Under the pieces are notes generated by a model. It saw nothing but the letters and a program-made list of their open reading frames with translations, ran no database searches and had not been told where the DNA came from. From the NCBI RefSeq assembly GCF_009696485.1, contig NZ_VULY01000018.1:1914001-1978000 (forward strand): a stretch of 64,000 bases of DNA, given 5' to 3'. Shown here piece after piece: positions 27,752 to 35,942 of the stretch. Position 1 is the first letter of the stretch, and every line of letters begins with the position of its first letter. The translations under genes and the position numbers were made by a program. This DNA is from Suipraeoptans intestinalis (GTDB lineage: Bacteria; Bacillota; Clostridia; Lachnospirales; Lachnospiraceae).

Positions 27752-28498
27752 TTACACCTCCGTTTGATAACCTACAGCCGCCAGTTCCGGTTTGGCGAAG
27801 GATTCCAGGCAAAGCAGGAGAGCCGCCGTCAACAGACCTTCCACAAATGCAATGGGAACCTGAGTGGGGGCAAATACTCCCAGAAACTTTACGGCAGAAG
27901 CCAAAACCCCGCCGGTGGGAGAAGGATGTGCCAGAGCCAGTTGAAGGCTGGTCACACAGTAGGTGAAAAGATCTCCCAAAAATGCGGCAAGGAAAGCGGC
28001 CAACGCTTTTTTCATCCCCAGCTTTGTGGAAAGCTTATAAAGGCCAAAGGTCAGAAGAGGACCTGCGATCCCCATGGAAAAGGTGTTGGCTCCCAGGGTA
28101 GTGACGCCGCCATGGGCAAGAAGCAACGCCTGAAAGATCAGGACGATCAGTCCCAGGACGCTGGTAATGGCAGGGCCAAACAGGATGGAGCCAAGCCCTG
28201 TCCCCGTCATGTGAGAACAGCTCCCTGTAACAGAAGGGATCTTTAAAGAAGACAAAACAAAGATAAAGGCGCCGGCCATGGCAAGGAGCGTGATGGAACG
28301 CGGGTGTTCCCGCAGACTCTTTTTGGTCTTCATAAGACCTGCAAGGAGAAAGGGCAGACAGAGCGCCCCCCAGGCAATGCAGTAGGTCAGTGGAAGATAT
28401 CCCTCCATGATATGCATGGCGTTGGCAACCGGTGTGACGGAACAGCCAAAACTTAAGATGGCGATCCCGGCGATGCATTTTTTTTGTGTGTGGGTCAT
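27752..28498 (-). CDS. cbiM: Cobalt ECF substrate-binding protein CbiM
   Basis: The metal-specific S-component. The 248-residue precursor has a signal-peptide-like start ending VANA, after which the mature protein would begin with MHIMEGYLP; in this family the N-terminal Met-His amine and histidines bind Co(II), and His29 is that residue. Six to seven helices follow, with HMTGTGLG carrying another ligand histidine and [16 protein letters not shown]. It is the first gene after the cobalamin riboswitch, as expected for vitamin-regulated cobalt uptake. Confidence 0.95.
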   Translation of the reverse strand: MTHTQKKCIAGIAILSFGCSVTPVANAMHIMEGYLPLTYCIAWGALCLPFLLAGLMKTKKSLREHPRSITLLAMAGAFIFVLSSLKIPSVTGSCSHMTGTGLGSILFGPAITSVLGLIVLIFQALLLAHGGVTTLGANTFSMGIAGPLLTFGLYKLSTKLGMKKALAAFLAAFLGDLFTYCVTSLQLALAHPSPTGGVLASAVKFLGVFAPTQVPIAFVEGLLTAALLLCLESFAKPELAAVGYQTEV

Positions 28499-28525
28499 AA
28501 AGCTACTCCTCCTTTAGAATGATGT

Positions 28526-28583
28526 GGGAGCGATGGTGGTTGTTGCACGAAAAAAACACGGGATCATCGCTCGTAATCCTGTG
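28526..28583 (-). promoter_or_regulatory. Riboswitch expression platform: terminator and competing hairpin
   Basis: On the minus strand CACAGGAT (28576-28583) pairs with ATCCCGTG (28557-28564) with one mismatch, directly followed by seven T (28550-28556), an intrinsic terminator. Its loop contains GAGCGATG (28565-28572), perfectly complementary to CATCGCTC further downstream (28528-28535). The two pairings exclude each other, as needed for a transcription-control switch between aptamer and cbiM. Confidence 0.7.
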
Positions 28584-28590
28584 CGAAGCG

Positions 28591-28744
28591 TTACAAAAGG
28601 CAGGTCTTCTGACTTGGGGATCCACATATGGCAGAGCCTTCCCAGATGTCTGGTGGCAAAAAACTGACATACTCCTCCGATACAGCGGCGTGACCGTGCG
28701 GGATTTACACCCGGCTTCCCTATTCTCCTGACTTTACAGGCACC
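28591..28744 (-). ncRNA. Cobalamin (B12) riboswitch aptamer
   Basis: Read on the minus strand, the region has the landmarks of the cobalamin aptamer in order: the 5' GGTGCCTGTAAAGTCAGG arm, GGGAAGCCGGGTGTAAATCC, GCACGGTCACGCCGCTGTA (B12-box region), and the closing AGTCAGAAGACCTGCC. Cobalamin binding would fold the RNA and stop transcription of cbiMNQO-cbiK when vitamin is abundant. It starts about 22 bases after a near-perfect promoter. Confidence 0.95.
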
Positions 28745-28765
28745 TTTCGCATTTCATTCCATTTT

Positions 28766-28794
28766 ATCATAGCCCAGAGTGAAATTTCTGTCAA
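28766..28794 (-). promoter_or_regulatory. Promoter of the riboswitch-cbi operon
   Basis: On the minus strand TTGACA (28789-28794), 17-bp spacer and TATGAT (28766-28771), close to consensus. Confidence 0.88.
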
Positions 28795-28868
28795 TCATCA
28801 TTCCCGGAGAGAAGGGCGGATATGGAGACGGGTACTTTGGGGGGACGGCGGCAGAAAAGAAGAAAGGC

Positions 28869-28896
28869 TTGCATTTAGAAAAGGGTATGCTATCAT
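28869..28896 (+). promoter_or_regulatory. Promoter of the sirC-hem operon
   Basis: TTGCAT (28869-28874), 16-bp spacer and TATCAT (28891-28896), 34 bases before sirC and divergent from the riboswitch promoter. Confidence 0.6.
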
Positions 28897-28929
28897 AGAA
28901 AACGAAGAAAAAAGAGAGAGGAACCGAAT

Positions 28930-29400
28930 ATGAAACAACCATATTTTCCCGTTTTTTTAGATCTCTCCCGGAAGGAGATCCTGGTGGCAGGCGGAGGGCA
29001 GGTAGCAGAAAGAAGAGTCAGGTCTCTTCTTTTATTTACGGACAGAATCTGCCTGGTGGCACCGGAAGCGACAAAGGATCTGGAAAAGTGGGCCGCTGAG
29101 GGACGGATCGTCTGGAAAAAAAGAAAGATCCGGGCAAAGGATCTGGAGGGAAAGGATCTGGTGCTGGCGGCGACAGACGAGGCAGACTGTAACGAACAGA
29201 TCGTGAAAGATTGCCGGGAGAAAGGAATTTTGGTGAACACATCGCATAAGAAAGAATTATGCGACTTTTTGTTTCCGGCCCTTGCCTGGAATGAAAAGGT
29301 GGTGGCGGGAATTTCCTCCGGTGGAGAAGATTGTCACGCTACCGTGGAGGCAAGAAAACATATACAGAAATTACTGGGGAAAGACGGGACATCCATATGA
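28930..29400 (+). CDS. sirC: Precorrin-2 dehydrogenase (siroheme synthase N-terminal type)
   Basis: A 156-residue NAD-dependent enzyme that oxidises precorrin-2 to sirohydrochlorin, related to the N-terminal domain of CysG and to Met8. The Rossmann motif VAGGGQVAERRVRSLL is at residues 19-34 and the ATDEADCNEQI segment is near residue 78. The protein stops where the dimerisation/ferrochelatase part of bifunctional enzymes would begin, so metal insertion is left to CbiK. The stop overlaps the hemC start (ATGA). Confidence 0.9.
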   Translation: MKQPYFPVFLDLSRKEILVAGGGQVAERRVRSLLLFTDRICLVAPEATKDLEKWAAEGRIVWKKRKIRAKDLEGKDLVLAATDEADCNEQIVKDCREKGILVNTSHKKELCDFLFPALAWNEKVVAGISSGGEDCHATVEARKHIQKLLGKDGTSI

Positions 29401-30281
29401 AGAGACAAATTGTGATCGGCAGCAGAGGAAGCAGGCTGGCGCTTGCTCAGACAGCGCAGGTGGCGTCTTATATTGAAGCGGCGGATCCGGAGATCATAGT
29501 AGAAATAAAAAAGATAGAGACGACAGGAGACAAAAGACTGGACGTCACCCTGGACAAGATCGGAGGAAAAGGGCTGTTTGTCAAAGAGCTGGACAAAGCT
29601 TTGATGGAAGGAGAGATCCATCTGGCCGTACACAGTCTGAAAGATATGCCCATGGAGGAATCAGATGAGATCCCGGTGGTAGCCTACTCCAAAAGAGAGG
29701 ATCCAAGGGACGTGCTGGTACTGCCCAGAGGAAAGCAGGAAGGAAAATACGGGGGGCGGATCGGCTGCTCTTCTTTCCGGAGAAGACTTCAGGCAGAGAG
29801 ATTGTTTCCGGGAGCGGACTTTGTTCCGGTTCGCGGAAACATCCTGACACGGCTGGAAAAGCTGGACAGAGGAGAATTTGATGCTCTGATTCTGGCGGCT
29901 GCCGGCTTGAAACGGGCAGGTCTTTCCCACCGGATCTCCAGATATTTTTCCGTGGAAGAGATCCTGCCGGCGGCAGGGCAAGGGATTCTGGCAGTCCAGG
30001 GAAGAAAAGGACAGGACGTTTCGTTTCTGGCAGGCTATGGACGGCCGGCGTCTGAGGCGGCGGCTTTGGCAGAGAGAGCCTTTGTCAGGCGGCTGGACGG
30101 AGGATGCACTTCACCGGTGGCAGCCTATGCGGAAACGGTGGAAGGCAGACTTCATTTGAAAGGACTGTTTTATAACGGGACCGGATCCTATTTTATTGGA
30201 GAAAAGACAGGTCGCATGGAGCAGGCAGAGGAGCTGGGCATTTTGCTGGCAGAGGAAATGGAGAGAAAATATACCCGTTGA
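29397..30281 (+). CDS. hemC: Porphobilinogen deaminase (hydroxymethylbilane synthase)
   Basis: HemC joins four porphobilinogens into hydroxymethylbilane. The 294-residue protein starts VIGSRGSRLALAQTAQV, contains GGKGLFVKELDKAL with the substrate-handling region near residue 60, HSLKDMP with the catalytic aspartate near residue 83, and Cys237 in DGGCTSPVAAY, the anchor of the dipyrromethane cofactor. The frame is open further upstream, but ATG at 29397 overlapping the sirC stop gives the family N-terminus. It ends slightly short of some homologues. Confidence 0.96.
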   Translation: MKRQIVIGSRGSRLALAQTAQVASYIEAADPEIIVEIKKIETTGDKRLDVTLDKIGGKGLFVKELDKALMEGEIHLAVHSLKDMPMEESDEIPVVAYSKREDPRDVLVLPRGKQEGKYGGRIGCSSFRRRLQAERLFPGADFVPVRGNILTRLEKLDRGEFDALILAAAGLKRAGLSHRISRYFSVEEILPAAGQGILAVQGRKGQDVSFLAGYGRPASEAAALAERAFVRRLDGGCTSPVAAYAETVEGRLHLKGLFYNGTGSYFIGEKTGRMEQAEELGILLAEEMERKYTR

Positions 30282-30417
30282 AACAAACACTCTGGCGGAA
30301 AAACAAACAAACCGGAGGAGCGGACGACAGGAAGGGAGTTCCGGAAAGGAAGCCGGGGAGGAAACACCGGAAAACGGGAAACAAAGAAGGACGGAAAAGG
30401 GAAAGCAAGGGGAAAAG

Positions 30418-31998
30418 ATGGCGGAGAAACAGGGAAAAGTATGGCTGGTGGGAGCCGGCCCCGGAGCAGTGGGACTGCTGACATTAAAAGGAAAAGAACT
30501 GCTGGAAGAGGCGGATGTGATCGTATATGACCAGTTGGTGGGAAAGGAAGTTCTGTCTGTGATCGACACGAAGAAGGAGATGATCTTCGTGGGAAAGGAA
30601 TCCGGCCACCATGCCGTTCCCCAAAAGGAGATCCAACAGATTCTCGTTCAGGCTGCCAGAGAAGGGAAACGGGTCGTCCGGCTGAAAGGGGGAGATCCCT
30701 TTTTGTTTGGCCGGGGAGGAGAAGAAGCCAGACAGCTGCGGGAAGAAGGGATCCCCTTTGAGGTGGTGCCGGGAGTCACCTCTTCCCTGGCTGTTCCTGC
30801 TTACAATGGGATTCCGGTGACGCACAGGGACTATGCGTCCTCCTTGCAGATCATTACGGGACATAAGAAGCAGGGAGAAAAGGATCCCCTGGCTTATCAG
30901 GAGATCGTAAAAGCAGGAGGTACCCTGGTGTTTCTCATGGGAGTTACAGCTCTTCCGAAACTGATGGAAGGCTTGATACGGGGCGGCCTGCCAAAAGAAA
31001 CCGGGGCGGCTGTTCTGCAGGAAGGAACGACGGCCCGGCAAAAAAAGGTTCTTGCTACGATAGGCACTCTGGCAGAGGAGGCGGCTCGGGAGGGCATCCG
31101 ACCACCGGCTCTGATCGTAGTGGGGGAGGTCTGTCGGCTTTCAGAGGAACTGGACTGGTATGAAAAGTTGCCTCTTTCCCATACCCGGATCCTTTTGACC
31201 AGACCGCGGGAGACGATCCGGGAGACGGCGCGGAAACTGCGGCAGCGGGGGGCGGAAGTGCTGGAAGTACCGGCGATCTGCGTTTCTCCCGCAAGAGAGA
31301 GTGAAGAACTGAAAGAAGTGGGCCGCTCTCTGGAACGCTGGACCTGGATCGTGCTGACCAGCCAGATCGGAGTCCGGATGTTTTGGGAGCAGATGAAAGT
31401 GTGGAAGAAAGATATCCGGAGTCTGGCAGGAGCCAGATTTGCAGTGATCGGACCGGGAACCAGAAGGGAACTGGAAGAACGGGGGATCTATGCGGACTTT
31501 ATGCCGGAAGTTTATACGATAGAGCAGTTGGCAAACGGATTAAAGGACAGGATCCGCCGGGAGGACAGGATCCTGATTCCCAGAGCCGGGAGAGGGAATC
31601 CTGTATTGCCGCAGACCTTGAAAGAGGTGTGCAAAGACGTAAGAGACGTTGCACTGTACGACACCGAGTGCCAAAGGCCGCCCAGGATCTCCTTGTGGAA
31701 AGAGCTGAAAGAGGAAGATACCTATGTGATGTTTACCAGCAGCTTCGGAGTGGCCTGCTTTGTGGAACAGCTGGAGAGGGAAAGGGCAGAAACAGGCAGG
31801 AAAGAGCAGGAGACGGACGGCAGACGGTACGACCATATCCGTGCCCTCTGTATTGGAGAAGAGACGGCAAAAAAGGCGCGGGAGTACCGGATGCAGTGTT
31901 ATGTGGCAGAGGAGGCGACCGTAGACGGATTGCTGGAATTGACGGAAAGGATCAGACAGAAGAATGGAAAAACGACCGAGAAGATTAAGAAGCAATGA
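30418..31998 (+). CDS. cobA-hemD: Fused uroporphyrinogen-III methyltransferase / uroporphyrinogen-III synthase
   Basis: A 526-residue fusion common in Clostridia. Residues 1-250 are a SAM-dependent uroporphyrinogen-III C-methyltransferase (VWLVGAGPGAVGLLTLKG, DVIVYDQLV, RLKGGDPFLFGRGGEE, PGVTSSLAVPAYNGIPVTHR), which makes precorrin-2. Residues from about 255 to the end are uroporphyrinogen-III synthase (LLTRPRETIRETARKL, VLTSQIGVRMFW, VMFTSSFGVACF), which cyclises hydroxymethylbilane. The start ATG at 30418 follows AAGGGGAAAAG; the 136 bases after hemC are A/G-rich and hold no gene. Fusion lets one protein take the HemC product on to the corrin and siroheme branch. Confidence 0.95.
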   Translation: MAEKQGKVWLVGAGPGAVGLLTLKGKELLEEADVIVYDQLVGKEVLSVIDTKKEMIFVGKESGHHAVPQKEIQQILVQAAREGKRVVRLKGGDPFLFGRGGEEARQLREEGIPFEVVPGVTSSLAVPAYNGIPVTHRDYASSLQIITGHKKQGEKDPLAYQEIVKAGGTLVFLMGVTALPKLMEGLIRGGLPKETGAAVLQEGTTARQKKVLATIGTLAEEAAREGIRPPALIVVGEVCRLSEELDWYEKLPLSHTRILLTRPRETIRETARKLRQRGAEVLEVPAICVSPARESEELKEVGRSLERWTWIVLTSQIGVRMFWEQMKVWKKDIRSLAGARFAVIGPGTRRELEERGIYADFMPEVYTIEQLANGLKDRIRREDRILIPRAGRGNPVLPQTLKEVCKDVRDVALYDTECQRPPRISLWKELKEEDTYVMFTSSFGVACFVEQLERERAETGRKEQETDGRRYDHIRALCIGEETAKKAREYRMQCYVAEEATVDGLLELTERIRQKNGKTTEKIKKQ

Positions 31999-32941
31999 GA
32001 TCATAAGAAGGATGGTCAGGGAAACCAGGGTGGATAAGGCCTCTTTGATCTATCCGATGTTTGTAAAGGAAGGGGAGGGGATAGAAGAACAGATCCCGTC
32101 CCTGGAAGGACAATACCGATACAGCGTGGACAGACTGGCTTATGGGCTGGAGGAGGTGGAGCGGGCAGGCGTTTCTTCCGTTATGCTGTTTGGGATTCCG
32201 GGGCAGAAGGACGCTTGTGGGAGCGGCGCCTATGCGGACGATGGGATCATTCAGAAAGCGTTAAGAGAAGGGAAAAAACGATTTCCCGGTCTATATTTCA
32301 TTACAGATGTCTGCCTGTGCGAGTACACATCCCATGGGCACTGCGGTATGCTGCAGGGCGATGGGGTAGACAATGACAGCACCCTGAAAGTATTGGAAAA
32401 AGTGGCTCTGTCCCATGCAGAGGCGGGAGCGGACATGGTAGCGCCATCGGACATGATGGACGGGCGTGTCAGAAGTATCCGGGGAGCTTTGGACAGACAG
32501 GGATTTACGGAAATCCCTATTATGTCCTATGCGGTGAAATATGCGTCCGGTTTTTATGCTCCCTTCCGGGAGGCGGCAGGCTCGGCGCCCGCCTTCGGAG
32601 ACAGGAGAGGGTATCAGATGGATTATCATAATCTGCGGGAGGGCTTGAAGGAGGCTCTTTTGGACGAGGAGGAAGGGGCGGATATCCTGATGGTAAAACC
32701 GGCCATGACTTATTTGGACGTACTGACCAGAGTAAAAGAGGCCACCCACCTTCCGGTGGCGGCCTACAGCGTCAGCGGAGAATATGCCATGGTAAAGGCG
32801 GCGGCCAGACAGGGGTGGATCGATGAGGAAAAGATCCTGTGCGAAATGGCAGTAGCGGTATTTCGGGCGGGAGCCTCCAGCTATCTTACCTATGGAGCCA
32901 AAGAGCTGGCCAGGTGGATGGACGAAGGCAGACTGGGTTAA
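31964..32941 (+). CDS. hemB: Delta-aminolevulinic acid dehydratase (porphobilinogen synthase)
   Basis: HemB condenses two aminolevulinates to porphobilinogen. The 325-residue protein has the zinc-type cysteine motif DVCLCEYTSHGHCG near residue 118, the Schiff-base lysines Lys192 (AVKYASG) and Lys245 (MVKPAMTYLD), and the magnesium-site region typical of the family. Its start lies 35 bases inside the end of cobA-hemD, so it is co-translated. It works upstream of hemC although it is the last gene. hemA and hemL, needed to make aminolevulinate, are not in this window. Confidence 0.97.
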   Translation: MEKRPRRLRSNEIIRRMVRETRVDKASLIYPMFVKEGEGIEEQIPSLEGQYRYSVDRLAYGLEEVERAGVSSVMLFGIPGQKDACGSGAYADDGIIQKALREGKKRFPGLYFITDVCLCEYTSHGHCGMLQGDGVDNDSTLKVLEKVALSHAEAGADMVAPSDMMDGRVRSIRGALDRQGFTEIPIMSYAVKYASGFYAPFREAAGSAPAFGDRRGYQMDYHNLREGLKEALLDEEEGADILMVKPAMTYLDVLTRVKEATHLPVAAYSVSGEYAMVKAAARQGWIDEEKILCEMAVAVFRAGASSYLTYGAKELARWMDEGRLG

Positions 32942-32965
32942 AAAGACAAAAGAAAGCAACAAAGC

Positions 32966-34279
32966 TTACAGATCCTGTAACCGATCGATTTCCCGGAAGA
33001 AGCCGGGATAGGAAATGCTGCAGCATTCCCAGTCATCCAAAGTGGAGGGGGTTGCGGCGGCAAGGGCGGCAATGGCAAAGGCCATGGCGATCCGATGATC
33101 TTTGTAGGAGGAAAAAGCGGCGCCGGATGGGTGCTGCTTTCCGTGGATACAGATCTCTTCTTCCGTAAAGGACACCGAAACTCCCATAGCACGCAGGTTG
33201 GAAACGATGGAAAGGATCCGGTTGGACTCCTTAAACCGAAGTTCTCCGATCCCCCGAAGGACGGTTTCTCCCCGGGCAAAAGCGGCGAGAACGGCAAGCA
33301 TGGGAAGCTCGTCAATGAGAGAGGGAATCTCTTCCGGAGAAACTACCGTTCCCTTCAGGAGAGAATGACGGATCAGAAGATCGGCGCAGGGCTCCCCCAG
33401 GAAGGTCTGCGTCCGGGAAAAGGTCAGATCGCCCCCCATCCGCCGGCAGACGGTGAGAAATCCGGTACGTGTGGGATTGATTCCCACTCGGGGAAGGAAA
33501 AGGCGGGAACCGGGCAGCAGCAGGGCGGCGCCGATCCAGTAGGCGGCAGAAGAAATATCTCCGGGAACGGGAACGTCCCGGCCAAGCAAAGGAACAGAAG
33601 GAACAAGCGTGGTGATCAGACCGCCCTTGGGTCTTTTTTTTGTGGAAATATTTCCGCCAAAAGCAGACAGCATCCGTTCCGTATGGTCTCTTGCAGGAAT
33701 AGACTCGCAGATGGAGGTTTTTCCCTTTGCGTAGAGCCCTGCCAGTAAAACGGCAGACTTCACCTGCGCAGAGGCAACCGGAAGCGTATAACGGATCCCT
33801 GTCAGGACAGAGGGGCGGATGGAAAGGGGCGCTTTGCCGCTGCCATCCAAAGAGGAGATCTCTGCGCCCATCCGGCGTAGCGGGAGCAGGATCCTGTCCA
33901 TGGGACGGCGTTTTAAAGAGGAGTCTCCGGTGATCCGGGAAGGAAAAGCCTGCCCGGAAAGAATGCCGGATAAAAGCCGTAAAGTGGTACCGCTGTTGCC
34001 GGCATCTAGTATAGAAGCAGGCGCAGCAAGACCGTCCGGGCCTTTCCCCTGGATTGTCAGATGCGGGTCGCTTCCGGGGGAAAGGCGAATGTCAATGCCA
34101 AGCTGTTTCAGGCAGTTTAAGGTGGAAAGACAGTCTTTTCCCCTGGAAAAGGAGAAGATCCGGGTAGTTCCGGAGGAGATCGCCCCCAGCAGAAGGGCGC
34201 GGTGGGTAATGGATTTGTCGCCGGGAACGACCACAGAGCCTTTCAGGCGGGAAGCAGGCAGAATGGTTTTGAGCTGCAT
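32966..34279 (-). CDS. aroA: 3-phosphoshikimate 1-carboxyvinyltransferase (EPSP synthase)
   Basis: AroA transfers the enolpyruvyl group of PEP to shikimate-3-phosphate in aromatic amino acid synthesis. The 437 residues show VPGDKSITHRALLLGAIS near residue 18, DAGNSGTTLRLLSGIL near residue 91, the GDSSLKRRPM arginine/lysine segment, DELPMLAVLAAFARGET near residue 318 with the catalytic Asp, and FKESNRI and KDHRIAMAFAIAAL. It converges on hemB with a 24-base gap and starts behind GGAGGTATCC. It is alone: no other aro gene adjoins. Confidence 0.96.
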   Translation of the reverse strand: MQLKTILPASRLKGSVVVPGDKSITHRALLLGAISSGTTRIFSFSRGKDCLSTLNCLKQLGIDIRLSPGSDPHLTIQGKGPDGLAAPASILDAGNSGTTLRLLSGILSGQAFPSRITGDSSLKRRPMDRILLPLRRMGAEISSLDGSGKAPLSIRPSVLTGIRYTLPVASAQVKSAVLLAGLYAKGKTSICESIPARDHTERMLSAFGGNISTKKRPKGGLITTLVPSVPLLGRDVPVPGDISSAAYWIGAALLLPGSRLFLPRVGINPTRTGFLTVCRRMGGDLTFSRTQTFLGEPCADLLIRHSLLKGTVVSPEEIPSLIDELPMLAVLAAFARGETVLRGIGELRFKESNRILSIVSNLRAMGVSVSFTEEEICIHGKQHPSGAAFSSYKDHRIAMAFAIAALAAATPSTLDDWECCSISYPGFFREIDRLQDL

Positions 34280-34310
34280 AGGATACCTCCAAATGATTGT
34301 GCGATGGTTT

Positions 34311-35015
34311 TTAATAATAGATCCGGCTGTTGCCGTGTATCACGTCCTGGGTGCAAAGAAGGAGCCACGCGTTGGCGCCTTCGATATCCTTGCGTTCAAT
34401 ATACTCATACAAGGTAATGCTGACGGCATAAAGCTTTTGAATTCCGTGAAGATCACAGAAGCGTTCCCAGAGGGAGAGAATAGAAGAGTAGAAGGAACGG
34501 AAGATTAAAGGCAAAAGGGAATTGCCGGAAGCAATGGCCAGTTCATGCTGAAATTCAAAGGCGGCCAAAGCAGCGGCAGAGCCGGTGGGGGCGCTTCCGA
34601 TGGCTTCGGCTTTTTCTTTCAAAATAGAAAGGTCATAGTCAGGGTTGTCCTGGATCAGGCAGGAAATAGCCAGACGATCCAGGGAATCTCTGACCTGCAG
34701 GATGGAACGGATCTCTCCCTCTCGCAGACGACCTCTGTTGTAGTGCATAATAGCCTTTAAGGTTTCCAGGGTTCCCTTTCTCCGGTAGTCGGCAACGAAG
34801 GTGCCGATCCGGGGACGCACCTCTAAAAATCCCATCCGCTCCAGTTCTATGATCCCGGAGTTGACTACAGAGCGGCTGATCCCCATCTGCTGGGAGATGG
34901 TGCGCTCCGGCGGAAGAGGATCTCCCACCCGGATCTCGCCGGACAGGATCATGGTCTGTATGTGTTCAATAAAAATTTCTTTCAGGGTGGGCGATACGAT
35001 TTTTTTAAATTCCAT
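34311..35015 (-). CDS. FadR/GntR-family transcriptional regulator
   Basis: A 234-residue regulator with an N-terminal winged helix (residues about 10-75; PLPPERTISQQMGISRSVVN and RIGTFV) and a C-terminal all-helical FCD ligand domain (residues about 85-225), the usual FadR layout. It is transcribed away from the hypB operon from a promoter at 35071-35099. Two TGGT-N3-A(C/T)CA palindromes, the known operator pattern of this family, lie in the shared 210-base region: one in its own leader and one in the hypB leader. It probably represses both and is released by a small acid or metabolite. The ligand is unknown. Confidence 0.9.
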   Translation of the reverse strand: MEFKKIVSPTLKEIFIEHIQTMILSGEIRVGDPLPPERTISQQMGISRSVVNSGIIELERMGFLEVRPRIGTFVADYRRKGTLETLKAIMHYNRGRLREGEIRSILQVRDSLDRLAISCLIQDNPDYDLSILKEKAEAIGSAPTGSAAALAAFEFQHELAIASGNSLLPLIFRSFYSSILSLWERFCDLHGIQKLYAVSITLYEYIERKDIEGANAWLLLCTQDVIHGNSRIYY

Positions 35016-35039
35016 CTACATCCTCCAAATACTGGCTTG

Positions 35040-35050
35040 TGGTTCAACCA
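35040..35050. promoter_or_regulatory. FadR-type operator in the regulator's leader
   Basis: TGGTTCAACCA is a perfect TGGT-N3-ACCA palindrome, matching the GntR/FadR operator pattern. It lies 20 bases downstream of the regulator's -10 box, implying autoregulation. Confidence 0.75.
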
Positions 35051-35070
35051 AAAATATACAGTATGAATTC

Positions 35071-35099
35071 ATTATAGGACAGTTATTACAAAAACACAA
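35071..35099 (-). promoter_or_regulatory. Promoter of the FadR-type regulator
   Basis: On the minus strand TTGTGT (35094-35099), 17-bp spacer and TATAAT (35071-35076). Confidence 0.7.
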
Positions 35100-35139
35100 T
35101 AGAAAGATAGAAAAAACACCTAAAAATAGACAAAAAATC

Positions 35140-35168
35140 TTGACAATAGTTTAACGAAAAGGTATGAT
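35140..35168 (+). promoter_or_regulatory. Promoter of the hypB operon
   Basis: TTGACA (35140-35145) and TATGAT (35163-35168), 17 bp apart, near consensus. The operator at 35193-35205 lies in the leader downstream. Confidence 0.85.
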
Positions 35169-35192
35169 TTTTGTAATAAAAAAGATGGACTT

Positions 35193-35205
35193 CTGGTTGA
35201 ATCAG
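35193..35205. promoter_or_regulatory. FadR-type operator in the hypB leader
   Basis: CTGGTTGAATCAG contains TGGT-N3-ATCA, one mismatch from the perfect operator at 35040-35050. It lies between the promoter and the hypB ribosome site GGAGGG. Confidence 0.7.
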
Positions 35206-35225
35206 AAAATACACGGAGGGTTTTT

Positions 35226-35894
35226 ATGGAAAAATTTAAAGTATTGGAAGTCAAGGAAAGCATTTTTCAGAAAAACGACGAAAGGGCGGAGCTTTTGCGG
35301 AAGGAGATGAAGGAACAGAAGACGTTTCTGCTGAATCTGATGTCTTCTCCGGGATCCGGAAAAACCACGACTCTGACCCGCACGATCCAGGCACTGCGGG
35401 AAGAAATGAAGATCGGCGTAATGGAGGCGGACATTGATTCCGATGTGGATGCACGGACCATCCAGCAGACAGGAGCCAAAGTGATACAGCTGCATACCGG
35501 GGGCATGTGCCATCTGGATGCAGAGATGACCAGACAGGGCATAGAGGCTCTGGGAACGGAGGAACTGGATCTGGTGGTGTTGGAAAATGTAGGGAATCTG
35601 GTGTGCCCGGCGGAATTTGATACAGGCGCCACAAAAAACGCCATGATCTTAAGTGTGCCGGAGGGGGACGACAAGCCGTTGAAATACCCGTTGATGTTTT
35701 CCATCTGCGACGTGCTTCTGGTCAACAAAATGGACGTGGCTCCTTATTTTGATTTTGATCTGGACGCCTGTAAAAAAAGGGCCAGAGAGCTGAATCCTGA
35801 TATTCAGGTGATTCCGATTTCCGCCAGGACGGGAGAGGGACTGGAAGAATGGCTGGACTGGCTGCGGGGACAGGTAAAGAAGGCGAAAGCATAA
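35226..35894 (+). CDS. hypB: Nickel-insertion GTPase HypB
   Basis: HypB is a G3E-family GTPase that, with HypA, delivers nickel to [NiFe]-hydrogenase precursors and in some species to urease. The 222-residue protein has the P-loop SSPGSGKTTT (G43-K46), the EADIDSDVDA switch, the metal-site MCHLDAEM with adjacent Cys-His, NVGNLVCPAEFD with the third metal cysteine, and the base-recognition NKMD. It lacks the N-terminal CxxCGC motif or His-rich nickel store of some homologues. It is first in an operon with an FeS flavoprotein and hypA, but no hydrogenase, urease or hypCDEF gene is near, so its client is open. Confidence 0.95.
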   Translation: MEKFKVLEVKESIFQKNDERAELLRKEMKEQKTFLLNLMSSPGSGKTTTLTRTIQALREEMKIGVMEADIDSDVDARTIQQTGAKVIQLHTGGMCHLDAEMTRQGIEALGTEELDLVVLENVGNLVCPAEFDTGATKNAMILSVPEGDDKPLKYPLMFSICDVLLVNKMDVAPYFDFDLDACKKRARELNPDIQVIPISARTGEGLEEWLDWLRGQVKKAKA

Positions 35895-35942
35895 GAAAGA
35901 AGTGGTGATCGAAAACACCAGAGAAAGAGGAGGAAAAGAGGA

